This document shows, piece after piece, positions 50,823-59,573 of a stretch of 64,000 nt of DNA. Where the stretch lies: positions 180,996-244,995 of the forward strand of contig NZ_JAAXCU010000048.1 in NCBI RefSeq assembly GCF_012911845.1, in the 5' to 3' direction. Each line of letters opens with the position of its first letter. The stretch's first letter is position 1. Source of the DNA: Bacillus sp. RO2. GTDB lineage: Bacteria; Bacillota; Bacilli; Bacillales; Bacillaceae_I. Made by a program: the position numbers and the translations under genes. A model generated the notes under the pieces. It was not told the DNA's origin, ran no database searches, and saw only the letters and a list, made by a program, of their open reading frames with translations.

Positions 50823-52304
50823 TTATCTTTCAAGAATTATATCAAGCAGATATGATAATGAGATTTGATTGGCTGTAATGTTAACAAGAGGCTTTTTAGA
50901 AAATAGCATCCCGCTTATAGTCCAGGTTCCAGTTCGGATCCATTCTATTTTTCGGAAAGATGGAGAGTTAGGGAATTTCGGAAACATGTAAGGGGTGCTC
51001 ACCCTTCCCAAGCCAATGATCTGCTCTTTATCATTCTTAACAAAAACATAATCGTCCTCTTCCATCTCATGACAAAATTGATATAAAGCAGAAGTCTCTA
51101 AATAAGGTACTTTTTTTGCGCTATAAATTTGCCGGTAACTATTCCATATTTCTTTTCGAGATGAATAGTTTTTTACATTCCCAAGCTTGCCATGATTAAA
51201 AGTAAGCATACCTTCTTCAAAAAAAGAATCGGTATCAACTCCAGTTTGAATAGTGTAAATCCAATATTTCTTTTTTTCTTTCGCCTTATAAGCTTCTTTT
51301 TTTATACCGTTTTCCTTTTCAGAGTGTGTATCATATATATATTGTAAAAAACAGTTGATCTCATAATAGATCGGCAATTCTGTCTTCCTACCTACAATAT
51401 TTATATATTTATTTAATAAATAACTTTCGTTGATTAATTTTTGGTAATAGTAAATTTTAGAGCCAATAGTATATGTATTCTGCAATGACGATGCTTCTTT
51501 AAACAATCTTTCTATTGCCATAATCTCTTTATTTGTAAATCGGCAAAAGAAGTTAGGGAAAAGATAATGAATCAGCTCACCAATTTCTTTATGACCAAAA
51601 CCAATTAACCGTCGAACAGGGTCTTTGTAGAAGCTGTCTAAACGCTTATCAATACTATCATCACCAAAAAGAAAATCTATAAAATATTGTCTATAGCGTT
51701 CAATCGGTGCTTTTTGTTCAGAAAAGAAACTTTCCACTGGCAGAGTTGTTTCAGAAAATGACGATTGCTCTCTAAATTTTTGGAAATCCTCCCAGTTCAT
51801 AATCGATAAATATTCTTCTTTTCTAAAAGCATGGAAGAACTGATATCTGGATGTTTGGTTTTCAATGTCTCCTATCCAAACCTCTGCCACTCGACTATAC
51901 AAAAACAAATGTATATCCAAGTAATCATATTTCACCAAACCTTCCACTGAGCCTGGTGTTTTCAAATAAGAACTTAATATTTCATCCTCATCTTTTTGAA
52001 GTGCCAGTACCTTAATATCCTCTATTTTAAAAATATCCAGATTCTTCAAACCCCAGAGCTTTCTTACAAAGTTTAATGGCAGTGGCTCTCCCTGCTCTAT
52101 TACATCTAATGTAATGATAATTTGATTGTACATGGTAATCGTATTTACCTTGCAAATGCAGATAAAATCAGTATGATCACAATAGTATACTTTGTCCCCT
52201 TGCCTCATTTGATTTATATGAATTAGTTCATACATATCTAAATGATAAGTAATGATGTTTGACTGTACATTCTTTGAATCACCACGTAAAATCCAAGTAG
52301 ACAC
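50823..52304 (-). CDS. Protein with apparent EVE/PUA-like domains at both ends
   Basis: A 493-residue protein I cannot place in a named family. The N-terminal 100 residues (STWILRGDSKNVQSNIITYH, QMRQGDKVYYCDHTDF) and the C-terminal 135 (KKYWIYTIQTGVDTDSFFEEG, LYQFCHEMEEDDYVFVKN, IIGLGRVSTPYMFPKFP, RKIEWIRTGTWTI) resemble EVE/PUA-like modules that read modified bases. The C-terminal pattern is that found beside McrB-type GTPases. The middle (RRLIGFGHKEIGELIHYLF) is helical. No GTPase, helicase or nuclease motif is present, so it would bind rather than cut. AGAGGAG eight bases ahead supports the GTG at 52304. It has its own terminator and a palindrome upstream. Confidence 0.6.
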   Translation of the reverse strand: MSTWILRGDSKNVQSNIITYHLDMYELIHINQMRQGDKVYYCDHTDFICICKVNTITMYNQIIITLDVIEQGEPLPLNFVRKLWGLKNLDIFKIEDIKVLALQKDEDEILSSYLKTPGSVEGLVKYDYLDIHLFLYSRVAEVWIGDIENQTSRYQFFHAFRKEEYLSIMNWEDFQKFREQSSFSETTLPVESFFSEQKAPIERYRQYFIDFLFGDDSIDKRLDSFYKDPVRRLIGFGHKEIGELIHYLFPNFFCRFTNKEIMAIERLFKEASSLQNTYTIGSKIYYYQKLINESYLLNKYINIVGRKTELPIYYEINCFLQYIYDTHSEKENGIKKEAYKAKEKKKYWIYTIQTGVDTDSFFEEGMLTFNHGKLGNVKNYSSRKEIWNSYRQIYSAKKVPYLETSALYQFCHEMEEDDYVFVKNDKEQIIGLGRVSTPYMFPKFPNSPSFRKIEWIRTGTWTISGMLFSKKPLVNITANQISLSYLLDIILER

Positions 52305-52340
52305 GATGAACACTCCTCTCACGCAGTTGCTCCTTTGTAT

Positions 52341-52353
52341 ACTGTATTACAGT
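52341..52353. promoter_or_regulatory. Perfect 6-1-6 palindrome upstream of the EVE-like gene
   Basis: ACTGTA-T-TACAGT is a perfect inverted repeat 37 bp before the start of the gene, in the region where its promoter must lie. It has operator form, but no regulator is identified. Confidence 0.4.
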
Positions 52354-52369
52354 TTTTATAAAACATTCA

Positions 52370-52405
52370 AAAAAAGAGCTGCTAGCCGGTAGCACCTCTC
52401 TTTTT
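52370..52405 (-). terminator. Terminator of the SUV3-like helicase gene
   Basis: A stem with TGCTA/TAGCA and AAAGAG/CTCTTT arms around the loop GCCGG. The minus strand ends in TTTTTTT. It separates the helicase transcript from the EVE-like gene. Confidence 0.75.
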
Positions 52406-52421
52406 ACATTTAGAATATAGC

Positions 52422-55010
52422 CTAAAATGGACGCTTTATAGAAAAGTTCTTGTGCTTTTTCCGAAGTTTGGAAAAGTGACAAGCATCACATACTGCATAT
52501 TTGAAATCAGGATCCAACTTCTTCCCACATTTGTTACACTGCTTCGTCCGCATTTTTACATCTGTTTGCAATCGCTCATGCACTTCATCACTAAATGATT
52601 CCCTTATTCTTTCCCAATATGTTGCTTCCGTTCTTCTGTCCAATCTATATAAAAACAACAAGTGAAGACCGATGGATTTATAGGATAACTCCACATTCTC
52701 CAGGCTATCCTTATTCATGAACGGCTCCGGCAGTTCTTCTCTTGTTACAATCGCTTCCATTGTTTGCTGCCATTGGTTTATAAGGGTCTGCTCTTTTGTA
52801 GAAAATGGTAGATGTAAAAAGCCATACAAATCGTTAACCGTCAGTCTAGCTTCAATGATGGTGTCCTCGATTGTCTCATATAAAATTTGTTCCTCGCTAA
52901 GGGTGGCCTTCTCTGTACCCGCAGGACTTTCGAACTTATCCCACAGGTCAAAGAAATGACCAAGCTTGTTTGAGTACTTTTGAAATCGCTCTAATATCGA
53001 ACTGGTTGGAGCAATTGCAAAAGTATGTACCTGACGATCTTTCCCACCTAGTAGTTTTTCCATTGCTTTTATGTCTCCTATAAATGCAACCTTTCCAACG
53101 TCATACATTCCTTTACGGCCAGCCCGACCCGCAATCTGCTTTACTTCTTGTGAAGTCAGTCGTCTTCGTCGTGTCCCATCAAACTTTTCATTTTGCAAGA
53201 AGACTACTCTTCTAATTGGCAAATTCAAGCCCATCCCGATAGCATCTGTCGCGACAATAACTGTTGTTTCTCCATCTATAAAACGTTGCATCTGCTTTTT
53301 TCTTGTTTCAGGAGGCATGCTTCCATATATCATGCTGACTTGATGACCGTTGTTCTGAAGAATCGATGCCGTTTCTAAAACCCGTTTACGAGAAAAACAG
53401 ACAAGTGCATCCCCTCTTTTTGTATCCCTAAGAGTAAATGGCCGATCTTCAACTTGAAGAGGAGTGTCCCTTGTATATTCGTTAATTTCAATATTCGCAC
53501 TCCCAAGTAGCTGCAATACCATTTCTCGCATACTAAAGCTTCCTACAATATGCACTTCATCCGCATTAGCCTTCGTAATGGCTTTGTACCAAGAAAAACC
53601 CCGATCCTTATCTGCAATCATTTGTGCTTCATCAATCACGATAACTTCATAATGATCTTTTTCATAGAACATTTCGACCGTGCTAGAGAAATGGGTAGCT
53701 CCTGGAGACAACTTCTCTTCTTCCCCTGTTTTTAATGAGCAGGGTACTCCATCTGAATTTAATGTATCGTAGACTTCCAACGCCAATAACCGCAATGGTG
53801 CAAGATATAACCCGCTTTTTGCTTCTTTCATTCTCTGTAAGGCTTGAAAAGTCTTTCCTGTGTTTGTTTCCCCAATATGTATCACATACCGTGTGCTTCT
53901 GCCACTGGAAGGAATATATTCCCTTCCAAAAATATCTTCTAACATCCTCTCCTCTTCTTCTTGTTTACGGCGGATTTCTTCCAATATCTCTTCTTCTTTT
54001 CGTTTCCGATCATTGATATCTCTTTGCAAATAGTGCTCATGTACTGCTAAGTCAAAAGGTTGTTCAGCAAGTTCAAGCAGATCCGTAACAAATTCATCTT
54101 GTAGTTGTTCCAAATAATCATTGACCAGTAAGTAGAAAGAGTTTGCAAGTAACTTCCTAAGCTTAGATACATTAAACTCTTCAGAAGTCACGGTACCGTA
54201 ATCTTTTAAAATTTTTTCAGGAAGTTCTTTCATTATCAGGCCGGGAAGAAAACCGAACAGATAATCCGTAATTCTCTTTTCATAGAAAAAATAATATGTT
54301 TCATATTCCAAGTATTCCTCATAATAATCAAAGGTTTGATGAACAGCACCTGTCAGCTCACCAAAAAAGTCCTTCAAAGTGTGATAGTCGGATGCATCCA
54401 TAGGGCCAGACTCTTTTAACACATCTTCTCTTCTGTAGGAGTCTGTTTCTTCAAATTTCGGGTTGTTCTGTAGGTCCTCCCTTACCTTCTTTGCAACAAA
54501 GTGTCTGACATACAAGAAGTAATTCGCTTGATTTATTTCCACTATCTTGTGCGCTACCTGATCAACCGCATCTGTAACAGCATCGATGCGAAGTTGCAGA
54601 CGTTTTTCTTCCATTCTTTTTTGGAAATTTTTACGGGCCTGAATGTATTTTTCTGCCCATACTGACGGGTTCGTATACGAGGAATTCCGTAACCACTCTT
54701 CTGCATGAAAAGGTTCATATTCCCGCATTTCATTTTTAAACAGTTGGTTGATAATTTTTTTGTCAACCCCTTCTATTTCAAACCCGCGTTCACTCAAAAT
54801 GTGTTTTTTCTCTTTTCGGGCAACGTCATTAGTTACCTTATTAAGCCATACATTGTACCAAATCTGTTCCACGTAATGCTTACGCTCTTCTATGTATTCC
54901 TCAAATGTAGGCAGGTCTTCTTTTGTTTCGAAATACTGTTGAATATCCTCTTCTATCTTATATTTTGTTCGATCGGCAGATATTGAATGAATAATGTTTA
55001 ATTTGTCCAT
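52422..55010 (-). CDS. SUV3-like DExH-box helicase with C-terminal zinc finger
   Basis: An 862-residue helicase. Residues 1-360 form a long helical N-terminal region with a charged coiled coil at 335-360. The helicase core has Walker A GETNTGKT (380-387), VIDEAQ (458-463), GSMPPETRK, VATDAIGMGLNLPIRRVVF and QIAGRAGRKG (motif VI). The C-terminus carries a CxxC...CxxC knuckle (CNKCGKK near 828, AVCDAC near 843). The core belongs to the SUV3/Ski2-like RNA or DNA helicases, known from mitochondria and some bacteria; the Bacillus version has no established role. AAAGGAG precedes the ATG at 55010. Confidence 0.85.
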   Translation of the reverse strand: MDKLNIIHSISADRTKYKIEEDIQQYFETKEDLPTFEEYIEERKHYVEQIWYNVWLNKVTNDVARKEKKHILSERGFEIEGVDKKIINQLFKNEMREYEPFHAEEWLRNSSYTNPSVWAEKYIQARKNFQKRMEEKRLQLRIDAVTDAVDQVAHKIVEINQANYFLYVRHFVAKKVREDLQNNPKFEETDSYRREDVLKESGPMDASDYHTLKDFFGELTGAVHQTFDYYEEYLEYETYYFFYEKRITDYLFGFLPGLIMKELPEKILKDYGTVTSEEFNVSKLRKLLANSFYLLVNDYLEQLQDEFVTDLLELAEQPFDLAVHEHYLQRDINDRKRKEEEILEEIRRKQEEEERMLEDIFGREYIPSSGRSTRYVIHIGETNTGKTFQALQRMKEAKSGLYLAPLRLLALEVYDTLNSDGVPCSLKTGEEEKLSPGATHFSSTVEMFYEKDHYEVIVIDEAQMIADKDRGFSWYKAITKANADEVHIVGSFSMREMVLQLLGSANIEINEYTRDTPLQVEDRPFTLRDTKRGDALVCFSRKRVLETASILQNNGHQVSMIYGSMPPETRKKQMQRFIDGETTVIVATDAIGMGLNLPIRRVVFLQNEKFDGTRRRRLTSQEVKQIAGRAGRKGMYDVGKVAFIGDIKAMEKLLGGKDRQVHTFAIAPTSSILERFQKYSNKLGHFFDLWDKFESPAGTEKATLSEEQILYETIEDTIIEARLTVNDLYGFLHLPFSTKEQTLINQWQQTMEAIVTREELPEPFMNKDSLENVELSYKSIGLHLLFLYRLDRRTEATYWERIRESFSDEVHERLQTDVKMRTKQCNKCGKKLDPDFKYAVCDACHFSKLRKKHKNFSIKRPF

Positions 55011-55225
55011 AACGAAGTCTCCTTTAGTGTATGTTTAGAGACTTTAGATGTTTGTCTTAATCTATGTCTAAAAGCTCTAGTCTTGTGGTTTTTAATATCT
55101 TTTGATAATTCATTGGTTTTAAACAAAAATCTAATGTTTCCTGCAACATATCATAAGAATATTCCCTTGTCACGAGTTGTATCTCATATTTTTAAAACAG
55201 AGTAAATAATAGGAAAAAATAGTTG

Positions 55226-55288
55226 TTGACATTTTAACATACCGAGCATATACTTTATCTTGAAGTTATAAATCTCGAATTAAAGATA
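55226..55288 (+). promoter_or_regulatory. yceI promoter with MhqR-like operator
   Basis: TTGACA (55226-55231), a 17-bp spacer and TATACT (55249-55254) form a strong promoter. Downstream, AATCTCGAATTAAAGATA (55271-55288) agrees at 16 of 18 positions with the MhqR-type operator of the dioxygenase gene at 24922-24905. Its place after the start site is suited to repression. The remainder of the 312-bp gap to the helicase gene shows nothing else clear. Confidence 0.7.
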
Positions 55289-55322
55289 TTTTACTAAAAG
55301 GGAAATTAGGAGGAATATTATT

Positions 55323-55853
55323 ATGACTAAAACAGTTTGGAATGTTGACAAATCCCACAGTACAGTGGACTTTTCGGTAAAGCACATGATGTTCGCTACA
55401 GTAAAAGGTGGATTTCATGAATATGATGCAACAGTCGTTGCAGATCCAACAGATTTAACTACTGCTGATATCGAGTTTGTTGTGGATGTAGCAAGTATTG
55501 ATACACGCAGTAGCGACCGTGATGCTCACCTTCGCTCTGGAGATTTCTTTGATGTAGATAACCATCCAAAAATGACTTTCAAAGCTACAACCATCGAGAA
55601 AACTGACGAAAACGAATACAACGTAACAGGAGATCTTACTCTTCGTGGTACAACAAAATCAGAAACATTTTCCGTTGTGTTTGAAGGAACTGGTCAAGAC
55701 CCTTGGGGAAATGAGAAAGCAGGTTTTGCAGTAGAAGGAAAAATCAAGAGAAGTGACTTTGGCTTGACTTGGAATGCTCCACTAGAAGCCGGTGGTGTAC
55801 TTGTTGGGGATCAAATTAAGATCGCATTACAATTACAAGCTGCTAAGGGATAA
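55323..55853 (+). CDS. YceI family lipid/quinone-binding protein
   Basis: A 176-residue YceI-like lipocalin-fold protein. The family pattern is clear: WNVDKSHSTVDFSVKHMMFA at the start, then VASIDTRSSDRDAHLRSGDF, FKATTIEKT, GDLTLRGTTK and GFAVEGKIKRSDFGLTW near the end. There is no signal peptide, so it is cytosolic, as usual for Bacillus members. Known relatives bind long isoprenoids or isoprenoid quinones. An MhqR-like operator upstream suggests induction by quinones, consistent with that ligand class. AGGAGG precedes the ATG, and a strong terminator follows. Confidence 0.92.
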   Translation: MTKTVWNVDKSHSTVDFSVKHMMFATVKGGFHEYDATVVADPTDLTTADIEFVVDVASIDTRSSDRDAHLRSGDFFDVDNHPKMTFKATTIEKTDENEYNVTGDLTLRGTTKSETFSVVFEGTGQDPWGNEKAGFAVEGKIKRSDFGLTWNAPLEAGGVLVGDQIKIALQLQAAKG

Positions 55854-55862
55854 ATAAAATAA

Positions 55863-55898
55863 AAAGGGAATTGCTAAAAGGCAAAGGCAATTCCCTTT
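55863..55898. terminator. Bidirectional terminator after yceI
   Basis: AAAGGGAATTGC (55863-55874) pairs perfectly with GCAATTCCCTTT (55887-55898), between yceI and the convergent DUF1871 gene. Confidence 0.85.
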
Positions 55899-55903
55899 AT
55901 TGT

Positions 55904-56182
55904 TTATTTTTTTATTTCTTCCCAAATTAAAACCGCTACTTGCAAGCAGGTTATAGAGGGGAAATCAGTGGAAAAAGAAGCGTCCATATAGTGTTTAATA
56001 TGCCTTGCTAATTCGTCTACTGAATCAACTTCATCTAGCGCATCTACAATTTTATCAATTTGATTTTGGTACCTATCTTCCCCCGCACCCATCGCAAGAA
56101 GGTCCATCGGATCCCATTCATTGATAATCTGAATGACGATTTCTTGTTTTTTTATCTTAGACACACCAATAAAACTTTCCAT
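55904..56182 (-). CDS. DUF1871 family protein
   Basis: A 92-residue helical protein. It has the DUF1871 pattern IINEWDPMDLLAMGAGEDRY followed by QIDKIVDALDEVDSVDELAR, seen in many Bacillus proteins of unknown function. There is no membrane segment. The start ATG at 56182 has AGGGCAGG some distance ahead. It is 18 bp downstream of the penicillin-binding protein gene and probably on the same transcript, although a functional link to it is not known. Confidence 0.75.
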   Translation of the reverse strand: MESFIGVSKIKKQEIVIQIINEWDPMDLLAMGAGEDRYQNQIDKIVDALDEVDSVDELARHIKHYMDASFSTDFPSITCLQVAVLIWEEIKK

Positions 56183-56200
56183 CTATAACACCTGCCCTAA

Positions 56201-58180
56201 TTAGTTTGAAAGAGCTTCATATAATTTGTTCGTCAATTCTATTGTGTATCTGCTTCCACCTCTTTCAATCACATCCTCAATCAACATAGCTGTCAAAAAT
56301 GTCGGGTCCTTTTGATCGTAAGAAACCCATAATCCGTTTTCCAATCTTTCTGCTTTTTTAATCTCAGCAGTTCCTGTCTTCCCTGCAATCTCTCGTCCTG
56401 GTATATTTGCTACACTGGATTTTCCTTCCGTAACAGTCTTTCTAAGATTGTCCTGAAGGAGTTTTGCGTTCTCAGGCGACACGATATCCTTCCATACTTC
56501 AGAAGTTTCTTCTTCCAGCAGCAATGGCTTCATCATTGACCCGTCATTTACTACCCCTCCATAAATGCTTGCCAGGTGTACGATGTTCAATAAGATTTCG
56601 CCTTGTCCATAAGCGGTATGGGCCAATAGGACTTCATTGTCGAAAGATCCCGAGTTGGAAATTTGAGAATCGCTTACTGGAGGATACGCGAAAGGAAGTT
56701 CTTCCCCAATTCCTAATTTCGCTAACCCTTCCTCAAAATCCTCTATCCCAATGTCAATTGCTGCCTTAGCAAAATAAATATTGTCTGAGTTGTTCAATCC
56801 ACTTTTTAAATCTACTTTTGTATCGTCTACATACACTCTGGTTACTTTACTACCCCCGATATCCCATTGCTTGTCAGGGATGTCATATTGGTGGTTCGGG
56901 TCAAGCTTTCCGCTTTCCAGACCGATTATTGAAGTAAGGAGTTTCATGGTGGAGCCTGGGGAGTACGTAGCACGGAAGCGATTTTCACTAGCCATGATCC
57001 CTGCTTCCTTTAATTCATCCAGCCTCTTTTTCTTGCTCAGTGAAGTTCCCATAGTAACAGTGTTTGGGTCATATGCCGGGGTACTTACAAGACTTAATAC
57101 CTTTCCGGTACTAGGGTCAATGGTAGCTGCTTGCCCTGCATCATCTTTCATGACATCATACAATTTCTGTTGCATGTCCGCATCTATAGTCAATGTAATG
57201 TCTTTACCACGTTCTGGCTCTGTTCTTGCAATTGTTTTTTCTGTGCCGTCTTCTTTTACTTGGGTTACTTCCATGCCTTTCTTGCCTTTTAATTCCTTTT
57301 CAAATAATCCTTCAATCCCGTTAACACCTAATCTATCACCCTGCGCGTATCCCTCAAAGTCTTCTAAATCTTGCGCAGTAGCCTCAGCTATATAGCCTAC
57401 TAAATGAGCTGTTGCTTCTGCAAATGGATAAACACGTTCTATCGACTTTCCATTTGTAACTCCTTCAATTTCTATTAATTGTAAAACTAAATCCCTCTTT
57501 TCTTTTCGGAAATTTTTGATTGGCATGGCATAATGAGGCTGTGCCCAGCTTAATGTATAAAGACCTGTTATTTCTTCTTCTGACATATCAATCATCTCAG
57601 CAAGTTTTGTTAAATCTCTTTCTGCATTAAACTCACCTGGAACAATTTGTAGATTCATGACTTCCTCATTAGCAGCAAGTTTGTTCCCCTTGCTGTCTAA
57701 GATTTCACCCCGTGTTGCTTTCGTATACTCGATCACAAATTCATCTGTCAAATCATATTCTGGAAAAATAAAACTTGGTTCCCACTGAATATACCACTGT
57801 TCGTTTTCTTCTTCATCTAGCACTTTATCCATGACAAAATTCACTTCGTAATCTATTTTTCTAGCAAATGTGTCATATGTGATCTTACCTGGAATAGTGA
57901 CGGTTTCTTGTTCTTCCCACTCAACTTCTTGATCCAACACTTCTATTTTTAAATTTTCCATTTCAAAAAGGTCATAAACCTCTTTATGCTTTTCTTCAAA
58001 AAGTTGCAGTGGTACGTTTTCTTTTGACTCCAATTGAAGATATTCTTCATACATGTTAGAGAAATCTTGTTCCTCCCAAGTTGTTATGTAATCGTTTAAC
58101 ACATCATAAGGATTGACGGGTTCTTTTTGACACCCAGCTAGTATCATCAACATGACTATCATAAAAAATATCTTTTTCAT
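56201..58180 (-). CDS. pbpC: Class B penicillin-binding protein, PBP3/MecA type (PbpC-like)
   Basis: A 659-residue lipoprotein transpeptidase that cross-links peptidoglycan. The lipobox LAGC anchors it (Cys17). A MecA-N/NTF2-like domain occupies residues 25-145, and a dimerisation domain residues 155-320. The transpeptidase core has SPGSTMK (active Ser410), SDN (465-467) and KTGTAE (601-606). The architecture is that of B. subtilis PBP3 and of staphylococcal PBP2a, a naturally low-affinity class, so reduced beta-lactam binding is possible but not shown. The ATG at 58180 follows GGGTGGGGG; an upstream GTG is unlikely. It is followed by a DUF1871 gene. Confidence 0.9.
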   Translation of the reverse strand: MKKIFFMIVMLMILAGCQKEPVNPYDVLNDYITTWEEQDFSNMYEEYLQLESKENVPLQLFEEKHKEVYDLFEMENLKIEVLDQEVEWEEQETVTIPGKITYDTFARKIDYEVNFVMDKVLDEEENEQWYIQWEPSFIFPEYDLTDEFVIEYTKATRGEILDSKGNKLAANEEVMNLQIVPGEFNAERDLTKLAEMIDMSEEEITGLYTLSWAQPHYAMPIKNFRKEKRDLVLQLIEIEGVTNGKSIERVYPFAEATAHLVGYIAEATAQDLEDFEGYAQGDRLGVNGIEGLFEKELKGKKGMEVTQVKEDGTEKTIARTEPERGKDITLTIDADMQQKLYDVMKDDAGQAATIDPSTGKVLSLVSTPAYDPNTVTMGTSLSKKKRLDELKEAGIMASENRFRATYSPGSTMKLLTSIIGLESGKLDPNHQYDIPDKQWDIGGSKVTRVYVDDTKVDLKSGLNNSDNIYFAKAAIDIGIEDFEEGLAKLGIGEELPFAYPPVSDSQISNSGSFDNEVLLAHTAYGQGEILLNIVHLASIYGGVVNDGSMMKPLLLEEETSEVWKDIVSPENAKLLQDNLRKTVTEGKSSVANIPGREIAGKTGTAEIKKAERLENGLWVSYDQKDPTFLTAMLIEDVIERGGSRYTIELTNKLYEALSN

Positions 58181-58345
58181 TGAAGCCCCCACCCTCTCTT
58201 GACCGTTTAGTTTAAGGATACATGAATTTCCAATTTGATAAAAGGAAAATGATTCTATTGTTTCTTGGAATAGCCAACCCCCTTACCTTTTAAGAGTTAC
58301 GTCTTGTTGTTAATTCTTCATGTAGACTTCTCGCTATGATAACAG

Positions 58346-58432
58346 TCTCAACTTAAAAATTTGCTCATGATTGTCTTCATCCACCTTAGTGTGACAATCT
58401 CAACTTAAAAATCCGCTTATGATAGACTCCAT
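58346..58432. repeat. Imperfect 35-bp direct repeat in a 370-bp intergenic region
   Basis: TCTCAACTTAAAAAT begins copy 1 (58346-58380) and copy 2 (58398-58432), 52 bp apart. Over 35 bp they agree at 29 positions. No gene can be read through them. The rest of the 58181-58552 gap contains the terminator of the next gene and nothing else I can support. Confidence 0.6.
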
Positions 58433-58502
58433 TTCTAAATCTACATGATCAAAGCAAACAAAAATTCAGACGAATTTCAATAACTACTTGTTCCTAATAA
58501 AA

Positions 58503-58532
58503 CAAAAACCCCTACTCAAAAAAGTAGAGGTC
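58503..58532 (-). terminator. Terminator of the LLM flavin gene
   Basis: CCCCTACT on the left pairs with AGTAGAGG on the right (one G-T pair). The minus strand then reads TTTTTG. Confidence 0.7.
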
Positions 58533-58552
58533 AAAATATAAATATCTGTCTT

Positions 58553-59560
58553 TTATTGTCCAAACCAGGCATCTGCCAAAATCTGATAAGATTTCAACCT
58601 TGCCTGCTGATCATATACATGAGTATTCACAATGAGTTCGTCTGCTTGTGTTTCTTCTAGTATTGCGAAAAGCTTTTTCCTAACTGTTTCTGCATTTCCT
58701 GTAACGGTATATTTCAACTGTTGTGCAACCACATGTTTCTCATACTCACTCCAAAGGGAGTCCATATCTTCCACTGGTGGTTTCAGTTGGCCTGGATTTC
58801 CACGGATCAAATTAAGGAATTGTTGCTGAATGGAGGTCGCTAAAAATTCCGCTTCCTCATCACTTTCTGCAGCAATTACGTTCACGCCAATCATGGCATA
58901 CGGCTTGTCCAAATGCTCAGATGGTTTAAAGGAACTGCGATAGATTTGAAGTGCAGGCAGCGTATAGTCTGGTGAAAAATGACTGGCAAATGCAAATGGC
59001 AGTCCTTGTTCTGCAGAAAGCTTTGCGCTGAATCCGCTTGAGCCGAGCAACCAAATTGGAACATCCAGTCCTTCTCCAGGAACGGCTTTTACTCTTGTGG
59101 TTCCATCAGGGTGAAAATAAGAACGTAACTCCGCTAACTGATTAGGGAAATCCTCTCCCCCTGTTTTGCGCTCCCGTCTAAGTGCCGCTGCAGTCAGTTG
59201 GTCACTTCCAGGTGCCCGGCCGAGGCCAAGGTCGATTCTGCCAGGATACAAGGATTCCAACGTTCCAAACTGTTCCGCAATGACAAGCGGTGCATGATTG
59301 GGAAGCATAATGCCCCCGGATCCCACCCTTATCTTCTTTGTTGCCCCTGCTATATGCCCAATCACGACAGAAGTTGCAGAGCTCGCGATCCCCCTCATAT
59401 TATGGTGCTCGGCAAGCCAATAACGGGTATATCCTAGGCTTTCCACATGCTGTGCAAGTTCTACACTATTTTGAAAAGATGTTTGAGCAGTACTTCCCTC
59501 TACAATTGGGGCCAGATCCAAGACAGATAATGGTACCTGATTATTTCTTACGGTCATCAT
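58553..59560 (-). CDS. LLM-class (luciferase-like) flavin-dependent oxidoreductase
   Basis: A 335-residue TIM-barrel flavoenzyme. It has the MsnO8/YhbW-type pattern [57 protein letters not shown], and [17 protein letters not shown]. Such enzymes use FMN to oxidise small substrates; which one is unknown. AAAGGAG precedes ATGATG. It lies 13 bp downstream of the M20 peptidase gene on the same strand, so the pair probably forms one transcript, perhaps for breakdown of an N-acylated or xenobiotic compound. Confidence 0.9.
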   Translation of the reverse strand: MMTVRNNQVPLSVLDLAPIVEGSTAQTSFQNSVELAQHVESLGYTRYWLAEHHNMRGIASSATSVVIGHIAGATKKIRVGSGGIMLPNHAPLVIAEQFGTLESLYPGRIDLGLGRAPGSDQLTAAALRRERKTGGEDFPNQLAELRSYFHPDGTTRVKAVPGEGLDVPIWLLGSSGFSAKLSAEQGLPFAFASHFSPDYTLPALQIYRSSFKPSEHLDKPYAMIGVNVIAAESDEEAEFLATSIQQQFLNLIRGNPGQLKPPVEDMDSLWSEYEKHVVAQQLKYTVTGNAETVRKKLFAILEETQADELIVNTHVYDQQARLKSYQILADAWFGQ

Positions 59561-59573
59561 ATATTCTCCTTTC

